A stretch of 46,566 nucleotides of DNA from Verrucomicrobiaceae bacterium (GTDB taxonomy: Bacteria; Verrucomicrobiota; Verrucomicrobiia; Verrucomicrobiales; Verrucomicrobiaceae), in assembly GCA_021151605.1 (NCBI GenBank), contig JAGKWZ010000043.1, positions 1 through 46,566 on the forward strand, read 5' to 3'. The position numbers and the translations under genes are program-made. Positions 23,363 through 31,986 of the stretch are shown one piece after another (the first letter of the stretch is position 1; each line of letters opens with the position of its first letter). The notes beneath the pieces were generated by a model. That model was not told where the DNA came from. It ran no database searches and worked only from the letters and a program-made list of their open reading frames with translations.

Positions 23363-25378
23363 TTACTCTACGAGACGTGCAAAATTCCGAATGATCGCAC
23401 GCACATTGCCGCCACTGCAGGAGCGGTCAGGGGCAGCGTGTTCGCGCCAGTATTCCGGTGAGGAGAACACTTTGCGCTTAGCGAGCACAACGAAAGCGGC
23501 TTCGAGGTCTTTGGCCTCGGGATCGAGATGTCCCGCCATTTTTTGCAGAAGCATCGAGACGCGAACTCCGTCGCAGTTGCGACCTTTTTCGGCGTTTTGC
23601 AGCCAGTAGTCGGCGGTGTCGATGATGTTCAGCGTGACGAGCTTTTTCACGTCATCGGCGGTTTGGGTGTTGGGTACTGTTTGAGGCGCGGCAGCAGGTT
23701 TGGCAGCTCGTTTGGTGTGCTCGAGGATTTGATGCTCTTTGACCAAAAGATCACGCAGCGTGGCATAAGACACGTCTTGCACGCTGGTTTTGTTTTCGAT
23801 GGCGAGACTGGCCGCCGCACCGGCAGCGTGCCCGACCATCATGAAGACGGGCTCCATGCGCACGCTGCCATACGCGGCGTGTGAGGCACTGAGACAACTG
23901 ACGACGAGCAGGTTCTCGCACTCGCCCGCTTTCGGTCGCAGCGAGCGGTAGCTGATGGGAAAAGCGCTGAAGCCGCCGACAAAGAAGCCGCGCTCGCGGT
24001 GGAGGATGCCTTTTTCATCGACATAAAGAGTGACGCCGTGTGAATCGAGCGGATACGAGGCCAGCGCGATGCCGTCCTCGGCATGGCGACCGCTTTTGGC
24101 ATCGTGCTCGGTGACGACGTAGTCGCTGATCATGCGGCGTGCCTCGCGGACGTAGATTTGGTGCGGCCAGTGGCCGGTGTCGGCGAACTCATCCTTGGCG
24201 AGCCCCCAACGCTGCATTTCGCTGCGCACTGCAGCGGGCAGCCGCTCGTCATGACCGAGGAACCACAGCAAGCCGAGCGTGTAGTCTTTGTGGATCTGGA
24301 AGAGTCGCTCGCGCGTGGTGTGGTCGCCCTCTGGCCATGCGTAGCTGGCTCCGTACATGTCGCTGCCAAATTCGCTGCCACAGTTGCTGTCGGTTTTGCG
24401 ATTGGGCACGAGTTCAAAGTTGATGCCGAGATCGCCGCCATTGCCGCGCAGGCCGATGGCGGCGTGTTTGCGAGGGCCGGGCCGCACGTTTTTCATCGTG
24501 GCGATGTGTCGGGCGAGCAGTTCGTAGTCGAGCGAGTTGTAGCTGGCGGGTTTTTCGATGGGCACTCGGTTTTCAGGCACATCGGTGAGGCAGACGCGGA
24601 AGTTGTAGGCCTGCACACGATGATCGGCGCTGCCTTTGGGCGCGGGTGGTTTCGGCTCAACACGCGGTAGCAGGCCACTTTTCGGATCACCACCGATGAC
24701 GTAAGGGCTGATCTTCGGGAATGGCGCTGGGGTGAAGGGAAAAGTGCCATTGAGGGTCTCACCATACTTCGCATTCGCCTCACGACCGACGATGTAGCTC
24801 ACGCCCGCCTTAGCCATGAGGTCACCTTCATAGCTAGCGTCAATGAAGACCTTCGCTTCAACTTCACGCCCACTTTCCATGACGATCTTGATGATCCTTT
24901 GACCTTCTTTGACCACGCCCTTCTTCAAATCAAGACGCTCACCGAAGACGACCTCCACGCCCGCCTCTTTGGCCATTTCGTCGAAGACCGACTTCGCCGC
25001 ACGCGGTTCAAACAGAAACTGCGCCTGGATCTCCTCCATGCGCGGACCGTCCACGCCCCAGATCTTTGGCAGCCAGGCGTGGTAGTCCGCACGCTGCTGA
25101 AACTTCCAATTCCCCGGCTTCTGGTAGAAACGGAACACTCGCTGATAAAACTCCCGCGAGAGGCCTCCGATAGTGTCGGTGGAGCCATTGTCCGTCATGC
25201 CGAGGCCGCCGCTACTCATGCCGCCGAGACGCTTGGTCGGCTCGATGAGCAGGACGGTTTTACCATGCCGCGCTGCTTCAACTGCAGCGATCACTCCGCC
25301 ACTGGTGCCACCATAAATGCAGAGATCAGTGGCGGCCCATGCGGGAAGACTGACGAGGAGAAAGAGAAGCGGCTTCAT
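23363..25378 (-). CDS. Exported FAD-dependent oxidoreductase with C-terminal repeats
   Basis: A 671-residue flavoprotein of the FAD_oxidored family. A signal peptide (MKPLLFLLVSLPAWA) precedes the dinucleotide-binding fold: DLCIYGGTSGGVIAAVEAAR, VLLIEPTKRLGGMSSGGLG, and the conserved VFIDASYEGDLMAKAGVSY and REANAKYGETLNG. Its N-terminal half closely matches the second FAD oxidoreductase at 44769-46394. Members are abundant in Verrucomicrobia, Planctomycetes and Bacteroidetes near polysaccharide genes, but the oxidised substrate is unknown. The final ~110 residues are extra and hold two copies of a ~35-residue motif around DYWLQNAEKGRNCDG and EYWREHAAPDRSCSG. The frame opens at 25405; the ATG at 25378 starts the signal peptide. 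The neighbouring PanB-like gene ends 66 bases upstream and the sulfatase begins 22 bases downstream. Confidence 0.93.
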   Translation of the reverse strand: MKPLLFLLVSLPAWAATDLCIYGGTSGGVIAAVEAARHGKTVLLIEPTKRLGGMSSGGLGMTDNGSTDTIGGLSREFYQRVFRFYQKPGNWKFQQRADYHAWLPKIWGVDGPRMEEIQAQFLFEPRAAKSVFDEMAKEAGVEVVFGERLDLKKGVVKEGQRIIKIVMESGREVEAKVFIDASYEGDLMAKAGVSYIVGREANAKYGETLNGTFPFTPAPFPKISPYVIGGDPKSGLLPRVEPKPPAPKGSADHRVQAYNFRVCLTDVPENRVPIEKPASYNSLDYELLARHIATMKNVRPGPRKHAAIGLRGNGGDLGINFELVPNRKTDSNCGSEFGSDMYGASYAWPEGDHTTRERLFQIHKDYTLGLLWFLGHDERLPAAVRSEMQRWGLAKDEFADTGHWPHQIYVREARRMISDYVVTEHDAKSGRHAEDGIALASYPLDSHGVTLYVDEKGILHRERGFFVGGFSAFPISYRSLRPKAGECENLLVVSCLSASHAAYGSVRMEPVFMMVGHAAGAAASLAIENKTSVQDVSYATLRDLLVKEHQILEHTKRAAKPAAAPQTVPNTQTADDVKKLVTLNIIDTADYWLQNAEKGRNCDGVRVSMLLQKMAGHLDPEAKDLEAAFVVLAKRKVFSSPEYWREHAAPDRSCSGGNVRAIIRNFARLVE

Positions 25379-25444
25379 TCGGCTAAGGGAACGCCGACCA
25401 CTCACTTTTTCTCCTCAAAATTGCCGACGAATGCGGCAGCAAGA

Positions 25445-26251
25445 TCACGCCACCGACTTCACCACTTCATCCAGCAGCGCAGCATCCATCTCGGTGAGGT
25501 GGCAGCGCTCGGGGAAGCGGCCTTCCTTCACATCGGCGACGTATTCGCTGAAGGCGGCGATGCGTTCGTTTTGCAGGCGGCGGTTTTCTTCGGCGAAGTT
25601 GCGGTAGCTCTTCGCGTGGCGCGGGATGCGCTCGTCGTAGTCGCCGAGGATGTCGCAGGAGAAGAGGAACTGCGTGTCGCAGCCGGTGCCGGAGCCGAGA
25701 GACATGAGCAGCATGCTCGTTTGTTTCGAAAGCCACGAGGCGAGGTTGTGCGGCACGATTTCGATCTCGGCTGCATACGCACCGGCGTTTTCGAGATCCT
25801 TCATCTTTTGGTAGATGGCCTTCGCTTCATCGACGGTCTTTCCGAGGCTGCGGTAGCCGGTCCAGGTGACATGACGCGGCACCATGCCGATGTGGCCGAC
25901 GACCGGAATGCCTTCGCGAGCCATCGCCTCGATCAAAAACGGACTGCCGGAGCAATAGACGGAGCTGGCACCCATTTCGAGAGCGCGGAAGCCGGTGCGG
26001 ATGGCCTCCTCCTGCGTGGCCATGCCATGCGGCGTGGAGCCGGAAAGAAAAGCCGTGGGCGCAGCAGCTACGAGCAGCGGCAGCCGAGCCTGCGCCTCTG
26101 GCGAGTCAAAGCTGCAACTCATGAGGTCGATCCCCGCCGCCTCGGCGGCCATGGCCTCTTGTGGCGACTTCACGTGGATGTGCGTGAGCACACGTTTGCC
26201 TTTGAGCTTACGGAGATCGTGAACGGTGTATTTTTTGCGCGGGCGGACCAT
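25445..26251 (-). CDS. Divergent PanB-like (ketopantoate hydroxymethyltransferase family) protein
   Basis: A 268-residue protein of the PanB / phosphoenolpyruvate-mutase barrel superfamily. The length and the C-terminal blocks fit PanB: GIPVVGHIGMVPRHV (~114-128), AGAYAAEIEIVP (the Glu164 position of the catalytic base) and GSGTGCDTQFLFSCDILG. But the N-terminal metal site is altered: the usual VGDSLGM is replaced by CSFDSPEAQ, the DMPF block is SGSTPHG, and the VKLEGG lysine block is SVYCSGS. It is therefore probably not a standard ketopantoate synthase; a related aldol or C-C lyase reaction is the likeliest guess. The frame opens at 26392, but the ATG at 26251 (MVRPRKKYTVHDLRKLKGKR) gives the family length. 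It heads the run to the FAD oxidoreductase and sulfatase, and is divergent from the pectate lyase. Confidence 0.8.
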   Translation of the reverse strand: MVRPRKKYTVHDLRKLKGKRVLTHIHVKSPQEAMAAEAAGIDLMSCSFDSPEAQARLPLLVAAAPTAFLSGSTPHGMATQEEAIRTGFRALEMGASSVYCSGSPFLIEAMAREGIPVVGHIGMVPRHVTWTGYRSLGKTVDEAKAIYQKMKDLENAGAYAAEIEIVPHNLASWLSKQTSMLLMSLGSGTGCDTQFLFSCDILGDYDERIPRHAKSYRNFAEENRRLQNERIAAFSEYVADVKEGRFPERCHLTEMDAALLDEVVKSVA

Positions 26252-26384
26252 GGTGAGGCTAGGTTTACGAGAAGGCTGTGAGGGTTGCAATGGTCGGAAA
26301 GTGCGTCCCAGCAACTTCTTGCCAATTTTGGCGTGATTCGTCAGACTGCATGCTTTTCGCGATTTTGCCGATCGCTCGTTTGTC

Positions 26385-28751
26385 ATGATCAAATCGCCTC
26401 TTTTTGTCTTGGTGTTGCTGTTGGTGGCCTATGCCGGCCTACAGGCTCAAATCCCTGCCTTCCCCGGAGCGGAGGGCTTTGGGGCTTATGCGACGGGGGG
26501 ACGCGGTGGAGATGTTTATATGGTCACCAACCTCAACTCCAGCGGCCCGGGGTCGTTTTTTGAAGGGGTGACGACGATCCCGGCGAGCGGGCGGACGATT
26601 GTGTTTGCGGTGTCGGGGACGATTCCTCTCGCGGGCGGTGTGGCGACGCGTGTGACGGCGAACAAGCTCACCATCGCGGGGCAGACGGCTCCGGGGGATG
26701 GGATTCTGTTCAAGGGCGGCACGATCCGCTTTTCCAGTGATGACATCGTGCTGCGGCATGTGCGCGTGCGGCATGGGGTGGGCGGCAGCGGCGGGGATTG
26801 CATCAATTTGGACTCGGGCTGCCTGAATGTGATCTTGGACCACATATCGATGCAGTTCAGCGCGGATGAAAACATGTCGTCCTTCGGTTCGCCGCCGGAA
26901 AATCTGACGTTGCAGTGGTCGATCAATTCGTGGGGGCTGGTGCCGCACTCGATGGGCGGGCTGTGGGATCAAAATCACGCCACCTGCCATCACACGCTGT
27001 GGTCGCACAACAACTCGCGCAATCCGAAGTCACGCCCGAATGGCCTGCTGGAGTGGACGAACAATGTGACCTTCGACTGGGGCATCGGCTTCATCATGGG
27101 CGACTCTAACACGCCCGCCGCGTGGAAGGCGAACGTGATGGGCAATTACTTCGTCTGCCCGCCGGGCAACATCCGCACCTGGGCGCTGCAAAAAGGCTGG
27201 CTGGACCGCAGCAGCGTCCGCAAACCGAACTTCACCGTGCATGTTTCCGGGAACCTGCATGACATCAATGGCGATGGCGTGCTCAATGGCACGGATCGCG
27301 GCTACGACATCGTGCAGGGGCAGGAATACAATGCGGCGGAGGTGGTGCCGGATGTGACCACCGCGCCGGATTTTCCGCGTTACTACAAAAGCGTGTCGCC
27401 CATCGCGGGATCGGCGCTGCTGACGGTGGAGCCTGCTTTGCTGGCTTATAAAAAGCTGATCTCCAGCAGCGGGGCGCTGCGTCTGGACGCGGCCTACACC
27501 GGCGCGGTGCGGGATGAGGTGGATGCGCGGGCGATGAGCAACGTCACGAATCAGGTGCGGAACATGATCAGCAGTGAAACGGCGCTCGGAGTGCCCAACG
27601 GCGGCTTTGGCACCTTCGCAGCCTCCACCGCGCCCATCGATACGGATCGCGATGGCATGCCGGACAGCTATGAAGCAGCGCTGGGCTGGAACAGCAGCGT
27701 GCAGGATCACAACACGACGGTCAGCGGCACCACTTACTTCCCCGCAGGCTATCCGGCGGCTTACACGCGGCTGGAGGAGTATCTGCATTTCAAAAGCGTG
27801 CCTCATCTCATGATGCTGAAAAACACTGTGACGAGCCCGGGCATCGATTTGAGCCGCTACACGTCTGGTTTTGCCAATGCACCGGTTTTTGCCATCGCGA
27901 ATGTCACGGGTGGCTCCGCGACGCTCACGGGCAGTGTGGTTCAATTCACCGCGCAGGCCACTGCAGGCCGCGGTGGCTTTGATTTCACCGTCACGGATGC
28001 GCAGGGCAGTTCATGGACGCAGCGTTTCGCCATCTGCATCGTGAACAGCCTGGAGCCGAGTGATCTCGTGTGGCAGGGCAATGGATGCGAACACGGCGAC
28101 GAACAGCTTTGGTGCGGTGCGGATCGAGCAAGGCACCGTGCAGGCAAACGTGGCGGGCAGTCTCGGCAGTGCGAAGGTGACTCTCGCCGGAGGCAATCTC
28201 GGCCTGTCGCCCGCGTCCAACTCGACCGTGCCCACGACAACGCTGGAGTTCCTCGCGCCCGCCACGATCACACCGACCACGCAACACACGCTGAACGCCA
28301 ATTGGACTGGCACGAACCAAACGGTGACCATGGCAGGCGGCGCGGTGCTTTGGACCGTGGGCGGCACCTGGTCCGGCTTCACCGGGAGATTGCAGTTTGG
28401 AAATGGCAGCACGCGACTGCGTCTGAACAATGGATCCAACTTCGGCAGCACGGCGGTGGCGATCGATCTGGGCAGCAACAACGCGCAGTTCATGAACCGC
28501 AACGGCCATGCGACCACGCCTTTCAATCTCGGCTCGCTCGAATCGACGGGAGCGAACACGCAGCTCATCGGCACGCAGACCTCGGCGCTCGCGCCCACCA
28601 CCTACAGCATCGGGGCGCTGAATACGGACACCACCTTCGCCGGACAGATCGTCAATGGAGCCACGCCGCCCACGCACATCATCAAAACCGGCAGCGGCAC
28701 CTGGACACTCACCGGAGCGAGCACTCACAGCGGCACCACGACGGTGAGTAG
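26385..28751 (+). CDS. Secreted pectate lyase, frame-broken before its repeat region
   Basis: The first ~565 residues are a secreted pectate-lyase-type polysaccharide lyase (parallel beta-helix). Seen: signal peptide MIKSPLFVLVLLLVAYAGLQA, then FPGAEGFGAYATGGRGGDVY, SGTIPLAGGV, LRHVRVRHG and LDHISMQFSADENMS, plus calcium-loop-like segments DINGDGVLNGTD and DTDRDGMPDSYEAALGW. A linker reaches PSDLVWQGNG, the opening of a beta-strand-repeat module. After ~28085 this frame turns into His/Arg/Gln-rich nonsense (for example RAHDNAGVPRARHDHTDHAT) to its stop at 28751, while the meaningful sequence continues in the next frame from 28060. The end coordinate is therefore that of the open frame, not of a real domain. 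Either the gene is a frameshift mutant, the break is an assembly error, or the lyase ends in a junk tail. Confidence 0.8.
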   Translation: MIKSPLFVLVLLLVAYAGLQAQIPAFPGAEGFGAYATGGRGGDVYMVTNLNSSGPGSFFEGVTTIPASGRTIVFAVSGTIPLAGGVATRVTANKLTIAGQTAPGDGILFKGGTIRFSSDDIVLRHVRVRHGVGGSGGDCINLDSGCLNVILDHISMQFSADENMSSFGSPPENLTLQWSINSWGLVPHSMGGLWDQNHATCHHTLWSHNNSRNPKSRPNGLLEWTNNVTFDWGIGFIMGDSNTPAAWKANVMGNYFVCPPGNIRTWALQKGWLDRSSVRKPNFTVHVSGNLHDINGDGVLNGTDRGYDIVQGQEYNAAEVVPDVTTAPDFPRYYKSVSPIAGSALLTVEPALLAYKKLISSSGALRLDAAYTGAVRDEVDARAMSNVTNQVRNMISSETALGVPNGGFGTFAASTAPIDTDRDGMPDSYEAALGWNSSVQDHNTTVSGTTYFPAGYPAAYTRLEEYLHFKSVPHLMMLKNTVTSPGIDLSRYTSGFANAPVFAIANVTGGSATLTGSVVQFTAQATAGRGGFDFTVTDAQGSSWTQRFAICIVNSLEPSDLVWQGNGCEHGDEQLWCGADRARHRAGKRGGQSRQCEGDSRRRQSRPVARVQLDRAHDNAGVPRARHDHTDHATHAERQLDWHEPNGDHGRRRGALDRGRHLVRLHREIAVWKWQHATASEQWIQLRQHGGGDRSGQQQRAVHEPQRPCDHAFQSRLARIDGSEHAAHRHADLGARAHHLQHRGAEYGHHLRRTDRQWSHAAHAHHQNRQRHLDTHRSEHSQRHHDGE

Positions 28752-31002
28752 CGGCGCTTTGATCCAAAACGGCAGCTTCTCCGCCTCGCCGGTCGTCGTG
28801 AGCAGCGGTGCGCTGCTCGGTGGCAGCGGCAGCCTCGGCGCACTCGTCACGGTGAATGGTGGTCGCGTCTCACCCATCGGCACTCTCACGATGGGCGGCG
28901 GACTCACCCTTACCGGCACCAGCACGCTGGAGTTTGATCTCACCAACACTCCCGCCAGCGGCAATGACAAGATCACCGTCAGCACAGGCACAGTCACGCT
29001 CAGCGGTGCGACGGTGAACATCGACATCGGCCTCATGAATGGTGAACTCGGGAATGGAACCTACACGCTCATCCAAGGTGCGGCGACGATGGCCGCGAAC
29101 CCTGCCCCCACGCTGAATCTCGTCGGTCTGCCTGTTGGCGCACGGCAGACCTTCACGCTCGACCGCGCTGCGAATGGAGCCACGCCTGCGTTTGTGAACC
29201 TCGTCGTCAGCGGCACACCACCGGCCTCGCTCGTGTGGACTGGCAGCGGCGGCAGCGCGTGGGATTTGAACAGCACGAGCAACTTCAGCGGCGGACCGAC
29301 GAGCACCTTCTTCAACTTCGACACCGTCACCTTCGACAACACCGGCACCACGGGCACGGTCACGTTGAGTGGCCCGTTGGCACCGAAGCAACTCATCGTT
29401 TCCGCGAACACACGCGCCTACACCTGGAGCGGCACGGGTAGCATCGGCGGCAGCACTTCGTTGAGCAAATCAGGCGCGGCATCGCTCACCATCACCCCCA
29501 CCACGCTCAGCATCAGCACGACCACCAACGGCACGAACCAAGCAACCGTCAGTCCCGCTGATGCCGCATCGCTCAGCCTCGGCATGGCGGTCATCGGCGG
29601 CGGCTACGCCTATGGCACCTACATCACCGCCATCGACACCGTGACCGGCACCCTCACCTTCTCCCAGGCCACCGCCACCAGCGCCACGGCCGCACTCACG
29701 TATGAAACGCGTAACAGCTACACCGGCGGCACCATCCTCAGCGGCGGCAGCATCGTTTTGACCAACGGTGCGGCGAACCGTTGGGGACTCGGCACCGGAG
29801 CCGTTACTTTCAACGGCGGCACGCTCACCCTCGCAGGCGTCACCGGATCAAACGGCACGGACACCGGCACCTTCCCGAATGACCTCATCGTGCCCGCCGG
29901 ACAAACCGGCACGCTGAACATGATGCAACGCGGACGCCAAAGCGGCAGCCTCACCGGCGGCGGCACGCTGAACCTCGTGGTGAAATACATCCGTGGCGAC
30001 TTTTACGGTGACTGGTCGGACTTCACCGGCCAGCTCAACATCACCGCCGCACAAACCGGCAGCGAATTCCGCATCGCGGAAAATTACGCGCCCGATGGCT
30101 ATCCCAACTGCGCTGTGAACCTCGGCTCCAACGTCATCTTCAAGCACACCGGTATCCTCAACAGCGGCGCAGGCACCACCATCAGCATCGGCGAGCTCAG
30201 TGGCGTGGCGGGCAGCACTTTGCAAGGCGGCGTCACCGGCGGACGGGCCCTCACCTATCGCATCGGCGGCAAAAACACCTCCGCCACCTTTGCCGGCAAC
30301 ATCACCGAGCAATCGGCGAGCACGCTCACGAACTACGTCAAAACCGGCAGCGGCATGTGGACCCTCAGCGGCACCAATGCGTGGGCAGGCGGCACCATCG
30401 TCGAGGCTGGCACGCTCTGCATCAGCGGCAGCACCACCAGCACCGGCGCGGTGAATGTTCAAAGCGGCGCGTCACTCTGCCTCACCGACGGCACTCTCAC
30501 CACCGACGCCGTGAATCTCGCGGATGGCTCCACTTTGACCGGCAGCGGCACCATCGACGCCGACCTCAACATCAGCGGCAGCGCCAGCGTCACCAGCAGC
30601 AGCGGCGGCGCGCTCACCATCACTGGCGACATCGTCAACAACGGCACACTGCGCATCGTCGGGAGCACCACCTTCACCACCACCGGCACCCTGACCAACA
30701 ACGGCGTGCTCGACCTTCTCACCAGCGCCTCCTCGCTGCCAGCGGGCTTCGTGAACAACGGCATCGTCATCGAAAACACCCAGCGCACCATCACCAGCGC
30801 CGCCAAAACCGGCAACGACTTCGCCTGTAGCGTCATGGGCTACAGCGGGCACAGTTATCAATTGCAGACCAGCACCACTTTGGTCGGTGGCTGGACAAAC
30901 GTCGGCACAGCCGTGAACGGCACCGGCACCCCCATCAACTGGAACGTCACCAATGGCGGCGTGGGCACCGCGAAGTTTTACCGCGTGGTGGTGACGCCGT
31001 GA
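28060..31002 (+). CDS. Autotransporter-associated beta-strand repeat protein (3' part of the lyase gene)
   Basis: A 980-codon open frame with no signal peptide and an unlikely GTG start; it is best read as the continuation of the pectate lyase, one frame over. It holds autotransporter-associated beta-strand repeats, recognisable in FGAVRIEQGTVQANVAGSLG, IIKTGSGTWTLTGASTHSGT, YVKTGSGMWTLSGTNAWAGG and similar Gly/Thr/Ser-rich units that form a long beta-helix or fibre. A full module opening, SLVWTGSGGSAWDLNSTSNF, occurs at ~29225. The C-terminus, from FACSVMGYSGHSYQLQTSTT to KFYRVVVTP, is the sort of short sandwich domain that ends verrucomicrobial surface proteins; no PEP-CTERM anchor is visible. 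Role: probably substrate adhesion or display of the lyase. The convergent DapA-like gene ends 3 bases beyond the stop. Confidence 0.75.
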   Translation: MISCGRAMDANTATNSFGAVRIEQGTVQANVAGSLGSAKVTLAGGNLGLSPASNSTVPTTTLEFLAPATITPTTQHTLNANWTGTNQTVTMAGGAVLWTVGGTWSGFTGRLQFGNGSTRLRLNNGSNFGSTAVAIDLGSNNAQFMNRNGHATTPFNLGSLESTGANTQLIGTQTSALAPTTYSIGALNTDTTFAGQIVNGATPPTHIIKTGSGTWTLTGASTHSGTTTVSSGALIQNGSFSASPVVVSSGALLGGSGSLGALVTVNGGRVSPIGTLTMGGGLTLTGTSTLEFDLTNTPASGNDKITVSTGTVTLSGATVNIDIGLMNGELGNGTYTLIQGAATMAANPAPTLNLVGLPVGARQTFTLDRAANGATPAFVNLVVSGTPPASLVWTGSGGSAWDLNSTSNFSGGPTSTFFNFDTVTFDNTGTTGTVTLSGPLAPKQLIVSANTRAYTWSGTGSIGGSTSLSKSGAASLTITPTTLSISTTTNGTNQATVSPADAASLSLGMAVIGGGYAYGTYITAIDTVTGTLTFSQATATSATAALTYETRNSYTGGTILSGGSIVLTNGAANRWGLGTGAVTFNGGTLTLAGVTGSNGTDTGTFPNDLIVPAGQTGTLNMMQRGRQSGSLTGGGTLNLVVKYIRGDFYGDWSDFTGQLNITAAQTGSEFRIAENYAPDGYPNCAVNLGSNVIFKHTGILNSGAGTTISIGELSGVAGSTLQGGVTGGRALTYRIGGKNTSATFAGNITEQSASTLTNYVKTGSGMWTLSGTNAWAGGTIVEAGTLCISGSTTSTGAVNVQSGASLCLTDGTLTTDAVNLADGSTLTGSGTIDADLNISGSASVTSSSGGALTITGDIVNNGTLRIVGSTTFTTTGTLTNNGVLDLLTSASSLPAGFVNNGIVIENTQRTITSAAKTGNDFACSVMGYSGHSYQLQTSTTLVGGWTNVGTAVNGTGTPINWNVTNGGVGTAKFYRVVVTP

Positions 31003-31005
31003 GCA

Positions 31006-31908
31006 TCACGCTGGCCGCTTCGCCAGCGCATCGCGGATGATTTTCAGCACCTGCTCGCGCTCGGCTCCGGCGAGTGTGAGACGCGGCTCGCGGACCCACT
31101 CGGCACCGAGGCCGGTCTCCTGGCAGAGGAGCTTGATGTATTGCACGAAGTGGATGTGCGTATCGAGCTTCATGAGCGGCTGACTCCAGCGGTAGAGGGC
31201 GCGGCACTCGTCCCACTTGCCAGCTTTGGCGAGGTCCCAGAGCTGCTGATTTTCCTTCGGGAAAGCGATGCCGCTGCCGCAAACCCAGCCGTCGATGCCG
31301 AGGATGGCGGACTCGAGGAAGAGATCATCCACACCGGTGAAGATGCGGTAGCGGTCGCCGGTTTGATTGCGCAACTCCGTGATGCGGCGGGTGTTGGCGC
31401 TGCTTTCCTTGATGGCGAGCAGGTTCGGGATGTCGGCGAGCTCGACGAACATCTCCGGCGTCACATCGGTGTGGTAGCCGACGGGGTTGTTGTAGAGCAT
31501 CCAGCTCAGAGGCGTGGCTTTGGCGAGCGTGCGGAACCAGTGCTGCGTCTCGCGTGCATCGCTTTTATAAACCATCGGCGGCATGATCATGAAACCGGAT
31601 GCGCCGAGCTTTTCGCAGTCCTGCATGTAGCTCACGGCGCTGCGGGTATTCATCTCCGCCACGCCACTGATGACGGGCACGCGGCCAGCGGCCACTTCGA
31701 CGGCGTGTTTCACCACCGCGCGCTTTTCATCCGGCTGGAGGCACTGATTTTCACCCAGAGAGCCGCAGACGATCAAACCGGACACACCGACGTCGATCTG
31801 TGCCTGCCAGTGCTTGGCCGAAGCCGCGAGATCGAGCGACTGATCCGGGTGGAGCTGCGTGAGGACGGCCGGAAAGACACCGGACCAAAAATTGGATTTC
31901 TGATTCAT
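31006..31908 (-). CDS. DapA/NanA-family class I aldolase
   Basis: A 300-residue (beta/alpha)8 enzyme of the dihydrodipicolinate synthase / N-acetylneuraminate lyase family, which use a Schiff-base lysine to make or break bonds to a 2-oxo acid. Seen: GVSGLIVCGSLGENQCL (the GxxGE/T region), the tyrosine in WMLYNNPVGYHTD, the lysine in LLAIKESSANTRR, and the closing IDGWVCGSGIAF. The C-terminal HFVQYIKLLCQETGLGAEWV and PRLTLAGAERE resemble members acting on sugar acids or hydroxyproline derivatives more than lysine biosynthesis; the substrate cannot be told from sequence alone. The frame opens at 32328, but the ATG at 31908 (MNQKSNFWSGVFPAVLTQL) is the family start. A PAS/AraC regulator is divergent, 78 bases away, and probably controls it. 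Confidence 0.92.
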   Translation of the reverse strand: MNQKSNFWSGVFPAVLTQLHPDQSLDLAASAKHWQAQIDVGVSGLIVCGSLGENQCLQPDEKRAVVKHAVEVAAGRVPVISGVAEMNTRSAVSYMQDCEKLGASGFMIMPPMVYKSDARETQHWFRTLAKATPLSWMLYNNPVGYHTDVTPEMFVELADIPNLLAIKESSANTRRITELRNQTGDRYRIFTGVDDLFLESAILGIDGWVCGSGIAFPKENQQLWDLAKAGKWDECRALYRWSQPLMKLDTHIHFVQYIKLLCQETGLGAEWVREPRLTLAGAEREQVLKIIRDALAKRPA

Positions 31909-31986
31909 GAGTCCGCATTCATCCGTCACGAATCCAACAGGCTCTTGATTGCTTTTTGGCCGTGAACCTGCCATTTCAGCCAATTC

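Noticed and set aside
24899..26281. A 460-codon plus-strand open frame across the FAD oxidoreductase and PanB-like genes
   Set aside because: It spans two opposite-strand genes and their gap, with composition typical of an antisense shadow; both opposite genes have family motifs.
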